The translations under genes were made by a program, and so were the position numbers. From contig NZ_JACJSB010000010.1 of NCBI RefSeq assembly GCF_014697585.1, positions 62,001-126,000 on the forward strand: a stretch of 64,000 nucleotides of DNA, in the 5' to 3' direction. Source of the DNA: Dolichospermum sp. FACHB-1091. Lineage in GTDB: Bacteria > Cyanobacteriota > Cyanobacteriia > Cyanobacteriales > Nostocaceae. Within the stretch, counting starts at the first letter, position 1, and each line of letters starts with the position of its first letter. This document shows, in pieces, positions 1 through 9,447 of the stretch. The notes beneath the pieces are model-generated. The model searched no databases. It was not told the origin of the DNA and worked only from the letters and a program-made list of their open reading frames with translations.

Positions 1-108
1 GATTTATCAGAAGTAGAACGACGATTTTACTTCCGCGAATTTATCCAACAAATTCAAATTATCCGCCAAAATCAAGAATGGTATTTACAGATAATTTTTA
101 TTTTCTAA
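1..108 (+). CDS. C-terminal end of an unidentified protein (cut by window edge)
   Basis: An open frame enters from the left edge and ends with TAA at 106-108, giving 35 residues that finish in EWYLQIIFIF. The charged and aromatic tail resembles what I recall of the ends of large cyanobacterial serine recombinases (XisF type), but this is too short to assign. It converges on the next gene with one base between them. Confidence 0.45.
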   Translation, partial: DLSEVERRFYFREFIQQIQIIRQNQEWYLQIIFIF

Positions 109-109
109 A

Positions 110-1708
110 TTATTCATCTTGATTTTTAGATGATTGTTTGCCTTTTTTACCCGCATTCCGCACATTCATAACTTTACTCAATAAATCAAACCAAAAAGGC
201 GCACCCATAGCAATAGCAATACCGCTAATAAACCAACCACCAATCATAATCAAAATTCTAAAAATAGGTGACTTACTAACTTGGAAATTTTTCCAGTCAA
301 TTTCCCTTACAGAAACATTTGATTGACCATTTGTTACTCTTACACAAAACATTGCATTTTCTGGAGAAACATCATCTCCACAAATTTGTTGTGTTAAGTT
401 AGGAATTGTCCAACCAATTGGTAATTCAACATCCTTTAAAAGCTCATTAGAATATGGTTGATTCATACCTAAAGCATTAGATGATTCTGCTTCTACAGCC
501 TTTTTAATAATTATTTCCCGCAATAAGGAATCCTTAGATAGACGGTCAACAATATGAAAAGTATCTGTATTAGTAGCAATAGCTAAAGTTATACCAATTA
601 AAATAGCAACTCCTTTTGCATTTCGTTTATAAACACCACCGGCTCTTTCCATAGAACTATCAAAACTATTTTCAATTTCTTTTCGCAAGAGATTAATACC
701 TTCTTCCGTGGTTTTAGCTCTCATTTGCGCTCGTTTTGCCATAGTTTCAATACTATTGACTACAGAATCTGGCAAAAGATCAATTAGTTCTTTAACTTTT
801 TTATAAGTTTCACTATCTTTGTCTTGGAGGTTGGCTATAACTTCATCATGAATATCACTACCTTTTTTAATAGATTTGACAATTTCATTGATATTAGGTT
901 TTAGTCCTCCCAGAACTATTGCCTTTTCTGGATCTTCAAAAATATCTTTTCTCAGGAATTTTAGTTCCCGTAAAGGTTTATCTAGAATATCTTCATGATT
1001 TTCCATATTGGACTCGAAACGATATATATATTTGTCCAGGCTATCTCTCATGCGATTTATACTCATGTATATATCATATTTGTCTTTTTTAAATTCATTA
1101 ATAATACGATTATATTCCAATTCCAACTGCTTATAATCTGTAGCAATATTACTAGATAATTCTTGATTATTAATACTACTGTCCAACGTGATTAAAATTT
1201 GTATAATCTCACCTAAGTGTTCTTTCTTGAATTTCTCTAGCCTGATCTCAGTTATCTTTTTTACCAGAGTTGGCAATTGTAGGGTATCCATAAAAGTATT
1301 GGCAAAATTGTCTCCACCAATATAGGAAGGCGCACTACGTTTTTGATCACCAAAAACAGTTTCTTTTCTAAATCTAGAGTTAGACTTTCTCAAGAGACTA
1401 AAGAATGAAGCAAATACCCAAGTCACCCGGCGCGGTAAAGTTGCTAATAAACCTTTGGCTTCTTGATTAATGCTTTGAATTAAAGGATTACCATAAATTC
1501 TATTAACCAGTTGAATCACTTCCGGCTTTTCTGAATTTTGAGCGTCACCAGCTAAGAAAATTTCTACGGATCTTCTCAAGTGTTCAGCACGCCATTGCAG
1601 CACTGTTGTTATTAATTCTTGAATTTCGGAAGCCAGTAAACTTAAAATTAAGTAAATAAAAATTAGGCCTAGTGCCACATCTAAAATGAAAGGTAGATTC
1701 ATTGACAT
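110..1708 (-). CDS. Conserved cyanobacterial membrane protein, unknown function
   Basis: 532 residues. An N-terminal hydrophobic helix (about residues 8-28) is followed by a long, charged, largely helical middle, then a hydrophobic stretch near 366-384 and a C-terminal membrane helix (about 483-505) with a basic tail (GKKGKQSS). This suggests a membrane-anchored protein with a large soluble loop. I recognise no catalytic motif. The start ATG is followed one codon later by a second ATG, and the codons look native. The gene stands alone and converges on the partial frame at the window edge. Confidence 0.75.
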   Translation of the reverse strand: MSMNLPFILDVALGLIFIYLILSLLASEIQELITTVLQWRAEHLRRSVEIFLAGDAQNSEKPEVIQLVNRIYGNPLIQSINQEAKGLLATLPRRVTWVFASFFSLLRKSNSRFRKETVFGDQKRSAPSYIGGDNFANTFMDTLQLPTLVKKITEIRLEKFKKEHLGEIIQILITLDSSINNQELSSNIATDYKQLELEYNRIINEFKKDKYDIYMSINRMRDSLDKYIYRFESNMENHEDILDKPLRELKFLRKDIFEDPEKAIVLGGLKPNINEIVKSIKKGSDIHDEVIANLQDKDSETYKKVKELIDLLPDSVVNSIETMAKRAQMRAKTTEEGINLLRKEIENSFDSSMERAGGVYKRNAKGVAILIGITLAIATNTDTFHIVDRLSKDSLLREIIIKKAVEAESSNALGMNQPYSNELLKDVELPIGWTIPNLTQQICGDDVSPENAMFCVRVTNGQSNVSVREIDWKNFQVSKSPIFRILIMIGGWFISGIAIAMGAPFWFDLLSKVMNVRNAGKKGKQSSKNQDE

Positions 1709-1955
1709 TCTCCTTCGGGATAATTGACCAACTTATGATAGTAGTATTTATATCATTTAACAGGGAAAATGCTTGTAAACTTTTTTAAAAAATTAATAAG
1801 AAAATGTTCGCCAAAAAATTATCTCTGTTCCTGAGAAACTGAGTTAATTTGGGATATAGCCCTGGTTTAAAATATAGGTTCTGGATAGTAAAACTGGAGA
1901 TTGGCCCTGGTCTCTATGTAATGAAACCCAGCAGTCATAATATTACTAATAAAAT

Positions 1956-3272
1956 ATGCAAGAAGGAAGTTTTGTTTGGACTCATCTGGAAAAACAACAC
2001 CGTGTGGTTGAAAAGAAGATTGATTGGCTTTGGTTGCTAGTATTGTTATTGGCAGCGGTAGTATTGTTTACCATTAACCTGGGGGAGTTGCCCTTACAAG
2101 ATGGCGATGAGACAATTGTGGCACAGGTAGCACGGGAAATTTGGCAAGCCCCAGCAGATTCAACGCGTTGGCTTTACCCCACTTTAGGTGGTGAACCCTA
2201 TCATCGTACACCGCCCCTGATGCACTGGCTAATTGCTGGGACTTATTCTCTGGGTGGTGTCAACCATTGGACAACCCGGCTACCCGGTGCGATTTTGACA
2301 GCAATTTCTGTACCCTTGTTATATTGCATTGGTAGAGAAATATTTCGCCAACGTTGGGTGGCTATTTATAGTTCTTTAATTTATCTGACAATGCTGCCTG
2401 TTGTCTGTTATGGCAGGTTGGCCATATTAGATGGCCCCGTTGTCAGTTTTTTGATATTGATGATGTGGTTTGTCTTGCGATCGCGTCGAGATTTACGCTA
2501 CTGTTTAGGTATAGGGATTAGTTTTGGCTTAATTTGTCTGATTCAAGGCATGACGGGCATTTATTTGGGTGGAATTGTCTTAGTATTTCTTTATTGGGAT
2601 ACACCTAGACTGCTAACTTGTGATTATTTCTGGATGGGTATTTTTATTGGTTGTCTACCCGTACTTTGTTGGTATGGGTTTGAGCTATTCCACTACGGTT
2701 ATCCATTGAGACTTGATATCAATACCATTATTAATGGTACTAATAATACTAATGGCAATTCACAACCACCTTGGTATTATCTACTCGAAATCTGTAAGTG
2801 GACATGGCCTTGGTTGATATTTCTACCCCAAATTATCCGTATCACCTGGGAGAATCATAACTTAAGTTGGGCAAAACTGATTATTGTCTGGTTTGGAGTT
2901 TATTTATTGATTATTTCCCTGATTAGCGTTAAACTTCCCTGGTACATACTCCCCATTTATCCTAGTTTGGCTTTAGCCTTAGGCTTTGGGTTAACAGAAA
3001 TGTGTAATGTACCTTTATTTTCAAGGTATCCCCGTACTTGGGTAACGAGTTTAGCAATATTGGCGGTGGTTGCTTCAGCAGGTAGTATTTATTTTAGCTG
3101 GAGAACTGTAGACAAAGTAGAGTTGCAGATCATTTTTGCTGCTGTAGCTTTAACTATGACTTTAGCCGCAATTTTGCTAGAACGAGGCGATAAGCAATTT
3201 CTCAAAATTCTCATTTGGGGAACTTATGTATCTCTATTTCTATTCATGAGATCTAATTATTGGCTGTGGTAA
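1956..3272 (+). CDS. Glycosyltransferase family 39 / ArnT-like membrane protein
   Basis: 438 residues with about ten hydrophobic segments. The first luminal loop carries LQDGDETIVAQVAREIW, the D/E-rich motif after TM1 typical of GT-C enzymes (ArnT, PMT), followed by GGEPYHRTPPLMHW, the second conserved loop of undecaprenyl- or dolichyl-phosphate-sugar transferases. Such proteins move a lipid-linked sugar onto lipid, glycan or protein on the outer face of the membrane; the acceptor is unknown here. The protein is shorter than ArnT (about 550) and lacks most of the C-terminal soluble domain. No operon partner is seen. Confidence 0.8.
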   Translation: MQEGSFVWTHLEKQHRVVEKKIDWLWLLVLLLAAVVLFTINLGELPLQDGDETIVAQVAREIWQAPADSTRWLYPTLGGEPYHRTPPLMHWLIAGTYSLGGVNHWTTRLPGAILTAISVPLLYCIGREIFRQRWVAIYSSLIYLTMLPVVCYGRLAILDGPVVSFLILMMWFVLRSRRDLRYCLGIGISFGLICLIQGMTGIYLGGIVLVFLYWDTPRLLTCDYFWMGIFIGCLPVLCWYGFELFHYGYPLRLDINTIINGTNNTNGNSQPPWYYLLEICKWTWPWLIFLPQIIRITWENHNLSWAKLIIVWFGVYLLIISLISVKLPWYILPIYPSLALALGFGLTEMCNVPLFSRYPRTWVTSLAILAVVASAGSIYFSWRTVDKVELQIIFAAVALTMTLAAILLERGDKQFLKILIWGTYVSLFLFMRSNYWLW

Positions 3273-3400
3273 TTACAGAATATTACAAGTTAATGAGGCA
3301 TAATAAGGTGAGCATCCTACTGATATATTTGTACATCAGATGGGTACGCCAGGTAGGCTATCATATAATAAATGCAGCAGTTAAAGAATTTGAGATTTTG

Positions 3401-3498
3401 GCTTTTAGATTTTAGATTTATTCTTGTGTTTACATCTGACAGCTTAAAAGCTTTGCAAATCCTGAGTTTTCAATCCAGAATTTAAAATCTAAAATTCA
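3401..3498. repeat. Inverted repeat of TTTAGATTTTA type
   Basis: Arms near 3403-3418 and 3479-3496 read TTTTAGATTTTAGATT and the approximate reverse complement, about 60 bases apart. This A/T-rich pattern could fold into a transcript-end hairpin between the converging genes on either side, or be a small dispersed repeat. Confidence 0.4.
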
Positions 3499-3519
3499 GT
3501 TCATGCTTCTACAAACAAT

Positions 3520-3897
3520 CTATTTCTCAGCCTTATTGATGCTTTCAATGCGGGTAATTTCTTGGCTATCTTGACTCGTATTGTTTTGGGTTATAGTCAT
3601 AATAGCCAAAAAAACCACACTTCCCACAACCAAAGACAACAGAGGACGCTTAATAGAGATAAAATCTCTAATAATCCTCGCTAAAGGTCGGCTTTGACGA
3701 CGAAGAGCCGAAGATATCATCATCTGTCTCCAAATAAAGGGATCACGTACATAATGTCCACTTTGGCAAACAACTAACTTTTCTTGACAATAAGGACAGG
3801 TAAACAAACCAATGTAAGAATTAATTGGCGTTGTTCTGTTATTTCTTTGACAAATTGGGCAAGTAACATAATGATTATCAAAAGTATTTGTACTCAT
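3520..3897 (-). CDS. Zinc-ribbon protein with one membrane helix
   Basis: 125 residues. The N-terminal part has two CxxC knuckles (CPIC and CPYC, about residues 14 and 34) that should bind zinc, then a basic stretch, one hydrophobic helix (about 85-105) and a short polar tail. The layout suggests a membrane-tethered zinc ribbon, probably cytoplasmic at the N terminus. Function is unknown. It converges with the glycosyltransferase gene and is divergent from the ClC channel. Confidence 0.65.
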   Translation of the reverse strand: MSTNTFDNHYVTCPICQRNNRTTPINSYIGLFTCPYCQEKLVVCQSGHYVRDPFIWRQMMISSALRRQSRPLARIIRDFISIKRPLLSLVVGSVVFLAIMTITQNNTSQDSQEITRIESINKAEK

Positions 3898-4205
3898 CTA
3901 CCTCGTCCGCCTAATCCCTTGATTTTCTGTATAACAGTAGCCGTATTGAATTTTACTTAAAATTTACTACGTCTGCCATAATTACTTGTAATTATTTGAA
4001 GAATAGCATCAGATTGAGAATGGATGTCTATATGACATACTCCTTTCGATTTTAACTCAAGTTGTTAGCACTGCCAGGCCTAATTCTTTTTTCCACATAT
4101 TTTGTAATTTTAGTTAATCAATTATTGATTGGCTGGTTAGCCCCCTAATAAACCACAATAAGAGATAACAAATAAAAAATAGATTTTTTCTTAAATTTAC
4201 CCCGG
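3898..4205. other. Intergenic region between divergent zinc-ribbon and clc genes
   Basis: No convincing gene. It must carry both promoters. A short inverted repeat, AATCAA-TTA-TTGATT, lies at 4116-4130 about 80 bases before clc and could be a protein-binding site; nothing else stands out. Confidence 0.4.
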
Positions 4206-4211
4206 TTGTTA

Positions 4212-6116
4212 ATGACTATGACTCTCTTGCCTCCTGCTTCCCAGAGGAAGGTCAGGGAATCCCCTGCTTTTCCCACACCTTCTATTCAGGTTACCCAGTT
4301 AATTAATCGTTTTCAACCCTCCCAAGAAACAGTAGTGCTTTTTTTAGCCGTATTAATTGGTGGTAGTACGGGTATGGGTATAGTTACCTTTCACTATTTA
4401 ATCCAGCTAATTAACAATTTCATGCTGGAAAATTTCATGGGACAGATTGGAGGCTGGGGTGCTTGGACTTTAGCCGCTGTCCCTACTCTAGGTGGCATCA
4501 TTGTTGGTCTGATGCGTTGGCGCACTCAGGATTTTGGACCGGGACTCTCATCTCTAATCGCTGTTTCCCAAGGAAAAGAAGCCAAAAAACCACTACGACC
4601 AGTGACAAAAATGATCGCTGCGGCTGTTTCTCTCGGTAGTGGTGCGTCCTTAGGTCCGGAAGGTCCAAGTGTAGAAATTGGTACGAATTTCGGGGTTTTA
4701 TTATCTGATATATTACAAGTCTCTCAGGAACGCCAGCGGTTACTTTTGGGGGCTGGGGCGGCCGCCGGTTTAGCTGCTGGTTTTAATGCCCCCATTGCGG
4801 GAGTATTTTTTGCCTTGGAAGTAGTCATGGGAACTACATATTTTGCCACGTCGGCTGTAAGTGTGGTCTTACTGTCCGCCGTGGTAGCCGCTTTAATTGG
4901 TCAAATTGGCTTAGGTTCACAACCAGCTTTTGCTTTACCTGCTTATCAAGTTCGGAGTTATTTAGAATTACCGCTTTATCTGGGTTTGGGTTTGGGTGCG
5001 AGTTTAATTTCTCTCGCTTATACTAAATCAATTCGTTTAGCTAAAGCCGGCTTTGCTGGTAATTTACCAGGGTTAAAGTTATTAGGGAAAATTCCTCAGT
5101 CAATTCAGCCTATCATTGGTGGTGTAATTATTGGTGCAGTAGGTTGGCGCTACCCGCAAATTTTGGGTATTGGCTATGGAACTGTACAAGCAATGCTACA
5201 GGACGAGGATTTTTCCCTCAAGCTATTACTAATATTACTAGCATTAAAACTCCTGATGACGGCAGTAAGTTCCGGTAGTGGTTTTGTGGGTGGACTATTT
5301 GCACCAGCTATGTTTTTAGGTGCGTCCTTTGGGTCTGCTTATGCTAAATTCCTGGTTTTGATAGTACCAGAACTTGGGAAATATATGGCTGCTCCTCCAG
5401 CTTATGCCATGGTGGGTATGGCGGCGGTTTTAGCAGGTAGCGTCAGAGCGCCATTAACATCAATTATCATGTTATTTGAATTAACCCGCGATTACCGCAT
5501 TGTACTACCTTTGATGGCGGCTGTGGGTCTAAGTGTTTGGTTGGTAGAAGCAATTAAACCAACAATAGATGCCAATTCTAATCTGCAACAGATTGGTTTA
5601 CCAGAGTTGAAAGATGAAAAGGTGGAAATGTGGCAGCAAATGTTAGTCGCTGATGCTATGCACACTCGTCCCCAAAAACTATCAGCCACTCTAGGGTTCA
5701 TAGAGGCGGCGGTGGCAATGACCCAAGAACGTACACGCAGTGCTTTAATAATTGATGATGGAGGGAGATTGGTGGGAATTCTTTCCCTGGAAGATATTAA
5801 GCGAACCCTTTCTCTATGGCAAAATATCCCCAATTCGTCCCCGGAAATTCACGGAACTTTATCTACCCAAAAACTGATAGATATTTGTACTACTGATATT
5901 CTTTATGCTTGGGTTGATGAACCTTTATCTGAAGCTTTGGACCGCATGGCATTACGTGGTTTACATCAGTTACCCGTCGTAGCTAGAGAAAATCCTGATT
6001 TTGTCCTGGGTTTACTAGAATTTAGGGAACTGGAATTGACTTGTAATATAACGGCAATTACTAAAGCACTCAATAGCTATTTACTGGTTCTACCTGTTAC
6101 CGATATAGAGGCATAA
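4212..6116 (+). CDS. ClC-family chloride channel/transporter with CBS domains
   Basis: About 634 residues: an N-terminal ClC domain (about 40-455) and two CBS domains (about 480-540 and 555-620) in the cytoplasm. The selectivity and gating signatures are visible: GSGASLGPEGPS (about 144-155; the E matches the gating glutamate of the GxEGP loop) and GSGFVGGLFAPAMFLGA (GxFxP-type). These proteins move chloride through the membrane as channels or as H+/Cl- antiporters; CBS pairs usually sense adenine nucleotides. An upstream TTG at 4206 is in frame, but the ATG at 4212 (second at 4218) is preferred. The gene is single. Confidence 0.93.
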   Translation: MTMTLLPPASQRKVRESPAFPTPSIQVTQLINRFQPSQETVVLFLAVLIGGSTGMGIVTFHYLIQLINNFMLENFMGQIGGWGAWTLAAVPTLGGIIVGLMRWRTQDFGPGLSSLIAVSQGKEAKKPLRPVTKMIAAAVSLGSGASLGPEGPSVEIGTNFGVLLSDILQVSQERQRLLLGAGAAAGLAAGFNAPIAGVFFALEVVMGTTYFATSAVSVVLLSAVVAALIGQIGLGSQPAFALPAYQVRSYLELPLYLGLGLGASLISLAYTKSIRLAKAGFAGNLPGLKLLGKIPQSIQPIIGGVIIGAVGWRYPQILGIGYGTVQAMLQDEDFSLKLLLILLALKLLMTAVSSGSGFVGGLFAPAMFLGASFGSAYAKFLVLIVPELGKYMAAPPAYAMVGMAAVLAGSVRAPLTSIIMLFELTRDYRIVLPLMAAVGLSVWLVEAIKPTIDANSNLQQIGLPELKDEKVEMWQQMLVADAMHTRPQKLSATLGFIEAAVAMTQERTRSALIIDDGGRLVGILSLEDIKRTLSLWQNIPNSSPEIHGTLSTQKLIDICTTDILYAWVDEPLSEALDRMALRGLHQLPVVARENPDFVLGLLEFRELELTCNITAITKALNSYLLVLPVTDIEA

Positions 6117-6226
6117 AGGGGTAGGCGCAAAGCGGGAAAGGCGCAAAGAAAGAAGGTAGTCAAAGTGTTGTTTAAATCGCCTAAGACTGCTGTAACTTAG
6201 AAAAAGAAGTGGTCAGGCTGACCGTG

Positions 6227-6254
6227 GTAGAGACGTTCCATGGAACGTCTCTAC
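6227..6254. repeat. Perfect 28-bp palindrome
   Basis: GTAGAGACGTTCCA is followed directly by its exact reverse complement. Palindromes with GTAGAGACG/CGTCTCTAC ends are very common between genes in Nostocales. It lies 110 bases after clc and between convergent genes, so in RNA it could act as a terminator or 3'-end stabiliser, but there is no T tract. Confidence 0.75.
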
Positions 6255-6352
6255 ATAGTTCCGACACTTTCTCAGAGGTTGCAGGAAGAAAAAGCTGGCT
6301 CTTATTATGTTAGCATTAGTTAGCTTTTTTGGATCGGCTTCTACTATTTAAG

Positions 6353-6772
6353 CTAAACTGTAGCTTCTACTTCGCTATCTTCTAGAGATTCTGAATCTAC
6401 TTGATCTACTTGCCGAAGTCGAATGTGTTTTTTGCCTAAGGTGATAATAAACTCATCTCCGGGTTTAAGATTCATCTGTTTTGTGTAGGCTGAACCGATG
6501 AGCAGGTTGCCATTTGATTGCACACTAATTCTATAGCTGGCGCTGCGACCACCACGCCCATTAACACCAGGGGAACTATCTAACTGAATACCCTCTGCAT
6601 CAATTAGGGCATTCAAGAATTTCATCATATTGACACGCTCTACACCATTTTTGGTAACAGTATAGTAGCCGCACTCTTTAGCTTTTTCGTCTTTGCTGAG
6701 GGTTTCTAGCTCTCTGACTTTTGTGATCAGTTCTTCGCCAACTAGGGGTTCAATTTTTTTCTGTTTAGGCAT
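6353..6772 (-). CDS. cyAbrB-type transcriptional regulator (cyAbrB2-like)
   Basis: 139 residues. The N-terminal cyanobacterial domain (EELITKVRELETLSKDEKAKECGYYT) precedes a C-terminal swapped-hairpin AbrB-like DNA-binding domain (GSAYTKQMNLKPGDEFIIT). Cyanobacterial AbrB proteins are global regulators of carbon, nitrogen and hydrogenase genes. The GRGGRSASYRISVQSNG linker fits my memory of the cyAbrB2 branch rather than CalA/cyAbrB1. It is monocistronic; its 3' end faces the clc gene. Confidence 0.88.
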   Translation of the reverse strand: MPKQKKIEPLVGEELITKVRELETLSKDEKAKECGYYTVTKNGVERVNMMKFLNALIDAEGIQLDSSPGVNGRGGRSASYRISVQSNGNLLIGSAYTKQMNLKPGDEFIITLGKKHIRLRQVDQVDSESLEDSEVEATV

Positions 6773-6949
6773 TAACTTAGGTCGAAAACGAATTTTTGAA
6801 GTTGTTAAGTGAATTTTATTTTAGCTGACATTGAACTAATAGGAAAGGATTCCTTTAATTTTTCCATCAGTCTAGCCAAGTATATTACACTCATGGACAA
6901 AATTGTTGTACTATCATCAATATTTTCTAGAAATTCTATAAGAAAGATC

Positions 6950-7040
6950 AAGACCTACACACAGGTCAATGAATAATGAACCACGAAGGAGCGAAGAACA
7001 CGAATAAAAGAGGCTTTGAGAGATATTTTGGCTCAGTCCT
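6950..7040. mobile_element. Degenerate copy of the AGGACTTACGC miniature element
   Basis: 91 bp, from AAGACCTACAC to CTCAGTCCT. The interior (AATGAACCACGAAGGAGCGA and TTTGAGAGATATTTT) matches the copy at 35039-35129 closely, but both ends have mutated. It lies 110 bases upstream of the rrf2 gene, in the 378-bp gap after cyAbrB. Confidence 0.7.
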
Positions 7041-7150
7041 AAAAATATATTGTTAACTGGATGGTTGTTTTACGGGATTTTCCTTTCCCCTTTTCTGCTT
7101 TTTCATCAATCATTTTCAAAATTAAATGGGAATACTTAGGAATACTATAG

Positions 7151-7594
7151 ATGAAACTAACGACTAGAGGACACTACAGTGTGAAGGCTCTGCTAGATTT
7201 GAGTTTACAGCCAAAATATGGTCCTGAATCAGTTAAAGCGATCGCTAAACGTCAAGATATTCCCGCTCCCTATCTGGAAAAGCTACTCATAGAAATGCGT
7301 CGCGCTGGTTTAGTAACATCAATTCGTGGTAGCGTTGGTGGGTACAAGTTGGCCAGAAAACCTGCACAAATATCTATTGGACAAATCTTGGAGGCTGTTG
7401 GTGAAAATATCACTAATTTACCTCTCAATCATCCTACACCTGCTCAAACAGCCGATTGGGTAACATCCGCTCTCTGGAACAGGCTCAACCAAAAGCTCAA
7501 AGAAGCTTTGTACAATATTACCCTGGCTGACCTTTACTATGATGCTCGCAGTTGGCAAGCTTCTCTTGGTGAAGAAGCCAATTTTGTGGTTTAG
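7151..7594 (+). CDS. Rrf2 family transcriptional regulator without Fe-S cysteines
   Basis: 147 residues. The N terminus MKLTTRGHYSVKALLDL and the following winged helix (APYLEKLLIEMRRAGLVTSIRGSVGGYKLAR) are typical Rrf2/IscR. The protein has no cysteine at all, so it cannot hold the Fe-S cluster of IscR and NsrR and must sense something else or act constitutively. The wing SIRGSVGGYKL is intact. It is 27 bases upstream of cobD on the same strand and may be cotranscribed with it. Confidence 0.9.
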   Translation: MKLTTRGHYSVKALLDLSLQPKYGPESVKAIAKRQDIPAPYLEKLLIEMRRAGLVTSIRGSVGGYKLARKPAQISIGQILEAVGENITNLPLNHPTPAQTADWVTSALWNRLNQKLKEALYNITLADLYYDARSWQASLGEEANFVV

Positions 7595-7621
7595 TCAGAG
7601 CAAGGAAAGAGGGAAGAATAA

Positions 7622-8575
7622 ATGATATCTGCTTTCGTTTTGATTTTGGCTGCATTGTTAGATTACTTAATAGGTGATCCTTGGGGTTGGCCGCATCCAG
7701 TCCGGGTCATGGGCTGGGTAATTTCCCGTTTGAGTAATCTCTCCCTCCAATATTGTCAAAATCCTTTTTCTCAGCGTCTCGCGGGCATTATATTGGGGAT
7801 TAGTGTCATTATTGGCAGTGGGTTGCTAGGGTGGATAATAGTCAAAATCGCCCGGGGGGTACATCCATTTTTAGGAATTACTGTGGAAGGCATTCTTATA
7901 GCTAGTTGTTTCGCTCTCAAAAGTTTACAAAATGCAGCTATGGAAGTTCTACAACCTTTAAGCAATGGAGAATTAGCTCAAGCACGACAAATTCTTAGCA
8001 ATTATGTGGGGAGAGATACAGCTAATCTTTCCCCAGCGGAAATTCTCCGAGCAGTTTTGGAAACCGTTACAGAAAATGCTACTGATGGGGTAATGGCTCC
8101 TCTTTTTTATACTATTATTGGTACATTTATCCCTGTTCTCGGTCCTGTTCCTTTGGCTTTAGCATATAAGGCGAGTAGCACTTTAGATTCAATGATCGGT
8201 TACAAGGAAGCACCTTATACTTACATTGGTTGGTTTAGTGCGCGGTGGGAAGATGGTTTTACTTGGTTGCCCTGTCGCCTAACAGTGATAACTTTATCAT
8301 TATTATCCGCCAAACCTGTAAATGTTTGGCGAATTTGCCGCAGGGACGCAATTAAAGACCCTAGTCCTAATTCTGGTTGGAGTGAATGCGCTTATGCTGC
8401 GGTTTTGGGTGTACAAATGGGAGGTCTAAATTGGTATGGTGGGGTGGCTAAACATAAACCACTTTTAGGAGATCCTATTTATCCCATTACACCAGATTCT
8501 ATTGATCAAGCTTTAAAATTAACCCGATATGCGTTTTTATTGTGGTTAGGACTAGCAATATTTTTAATACCTTAG
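7622..8575 (+). CDS. cobD: Adenosylcobinamide-phosphate synthase (CobD/CbiB)
   Basis: 317 residues, polytopic membrane protein of the usual CbiB length (about 320). It amidates adenosylcobyric acid with (R)-1-amino-2-propanol or its phosphate in late cobalamin assembly. Visible signatures include DYLIGDPWGWPHPVRVMG near the N terminus, ETVTENATDGVMAPLFYT in the middle and YKASSTLDSMIGYK. The ATG is 27 bases after the rrf2 stop. No cobalamin riboswitch was seen upstream. Confidence 0.95.
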   Translation: MISAFVLILAALLDYLIGDPWGWPHPVRVMGWVISRLSNLSLQYCQNPFSQRLAGIILGISVIIGSGLLGWIIVKIARGVHPFLGITVEGILIASCFALKSLQNAAMEVLQPLSNGELAQARQILSNYVGRDTANLSPAEILRAVLETVTENATDGVMAPLFYTIIGTFIPVLGPVPLALAYKASSTLDSMIGYKEAPYTYIGWFSARWEDGFTWLPCRLTVITLSLLSAKPVNVWRICRRDAIKDPSPNSGWSECAYAAVLGVQMGGLNWYGGVAKHKPLLGDPIYPITPDSIDQALKLTRYAFLLWLGLAIFLIP

Positions 8576-8579
8576 TTAT

Positions 8580-8630
8580 CTCGTTCCCAGTCTCCGACTG
8601 GGAACGAGAAATACAGAGTATGGGAACGAG
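8580..8630. repeat. Short copy of the CTCGTTCCCAG palindromic repeat
   Basis: CTCGTTCCCAGTCTCCGACT-GGGAACGAG forms a hairpin, then a second GGGAACGAG follows. The same ends occur at 53413-53522 (inside patA) and 60379-60485, so this is a dispersed family. It sits just after cobD. Confidence 0.75.
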
Positions 8631-8640
8631 ATAATGAAAA

Positions 8641-8670
8641 ATTACCAATTACCAATCACCAATTACCAAT
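8641..8670. repeat. Heptameric tandem repeat (CCAATTA type)
   Basis: ATTACCAATTACCAATCACC and so on: four near-perfect 7-bp units directly before the pyrR start. This is the STRR type of repeat common in heterocystous cyanobacteria. Confidence 0.7.
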
Positions 8671-8673
8671 CTC

Positions 8674-9210
8674 ATGTCTACTAAAATAGTTGAAATCCTT
8701 TCATCAGAGGAACTGCGTCGGACATTAACTCGTATGGCTTCTCAGATTGTCGAAAGAACGCGAGATTTATCTCAGTTGTTACTTCTGGGTATTCGCACTA
8801 GAGGAGTTCCTTTAGCTTATTCATTAGCACGACAAATAGAAATTCTGGAAAATATTACTGTTGCTGTAGGTGCTTTGGATATTACATTTTATCGTGATGA
8901 TCTTGATAAAATTGGCTTGAGAACTCCAGAGAAAACGGATATTCCTTTTGATTTGACTGGTAAAACTGTGGTACTTGTAGATGATGTCATTTTTAAAGGG
9001 AGAACCATTCGTGCTGCTTTAAATGCAGTCAACGAATATGGTAGACCAGAAGTGATTCGTTTAGCAGTATTAGTAGATAGAGGTCATCGAGAGTTACCAA
9101 TTAATCCAGATTTTATCGGAAAAAAATTACCGACAGCAAAAGAAGAAATTGTTAAAGTTTATTTACAAGATATTGATGGACGAGATGCTGTAGAGTTAAT
9201 TAGTAATTAG
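8674..9210 (+). CDS. pyrR: PyrR: pyr RNA-binding regulator / uracil phosphoribosyltransferase
   Basis: 178 residues, full length. The phosphoribosyl-pyrophosphate loop is clear: [18 protein letters not shown] (about residues 95-112). Other PyrR marks are [14 protein letters not shown] and [14 protein letters not shown]. The enzyme makes UMP from uracil and PRPP; in Bacillus PyrR also binds pyr leader RNA, but no pyrimidine gene lies nearby, so the regulatory role here is unproven. The heptamer array occupies the place of the 5' leader. Confidence 0.93.
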   Translation: MSTKIVEILSSEELRRTLTRMASQIVERTRDLSQLLLLGIRTRGVPLAYSLARQIEILENITVAVGALDITFYRDDLDKIGLRTPEKTDIPFDLTGKTVVLVDDVIFKGRTIRAALNAVNEYGRPEVIRLAVLVDRGHRELPINPDFIGKKLPTAKEEIVKVYLQDIDGRDAVELISN

Positions 9211-9447
9211 GACTTGCTGATAGCTTACGTGGTGGAGTGGCCATAATAAAAGTTTTTACGTATTATTTGATTCATCGCTCTAATTTGCTTTGTCACTTTA
9301 ATTCATTAATCTAACTAATGATTTCAGTCTTGAATATCTCCTTTTCTTTGTCTGAAGAGATTCTTTATAGGGTTTTTTATATCCAGCTTGTCCATATCCA
9401 CCACTAGATACGCCTTTTAAAGCATTTATTATTTGAGAAACAAATAA

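Noticed and set aside
7622-7622. Cobalamin riboswitch upstream of cobD
   Set aside because: Only 27 bases separate cobD from the rrf2 gene; there is no room for one and no B12-box was seen.
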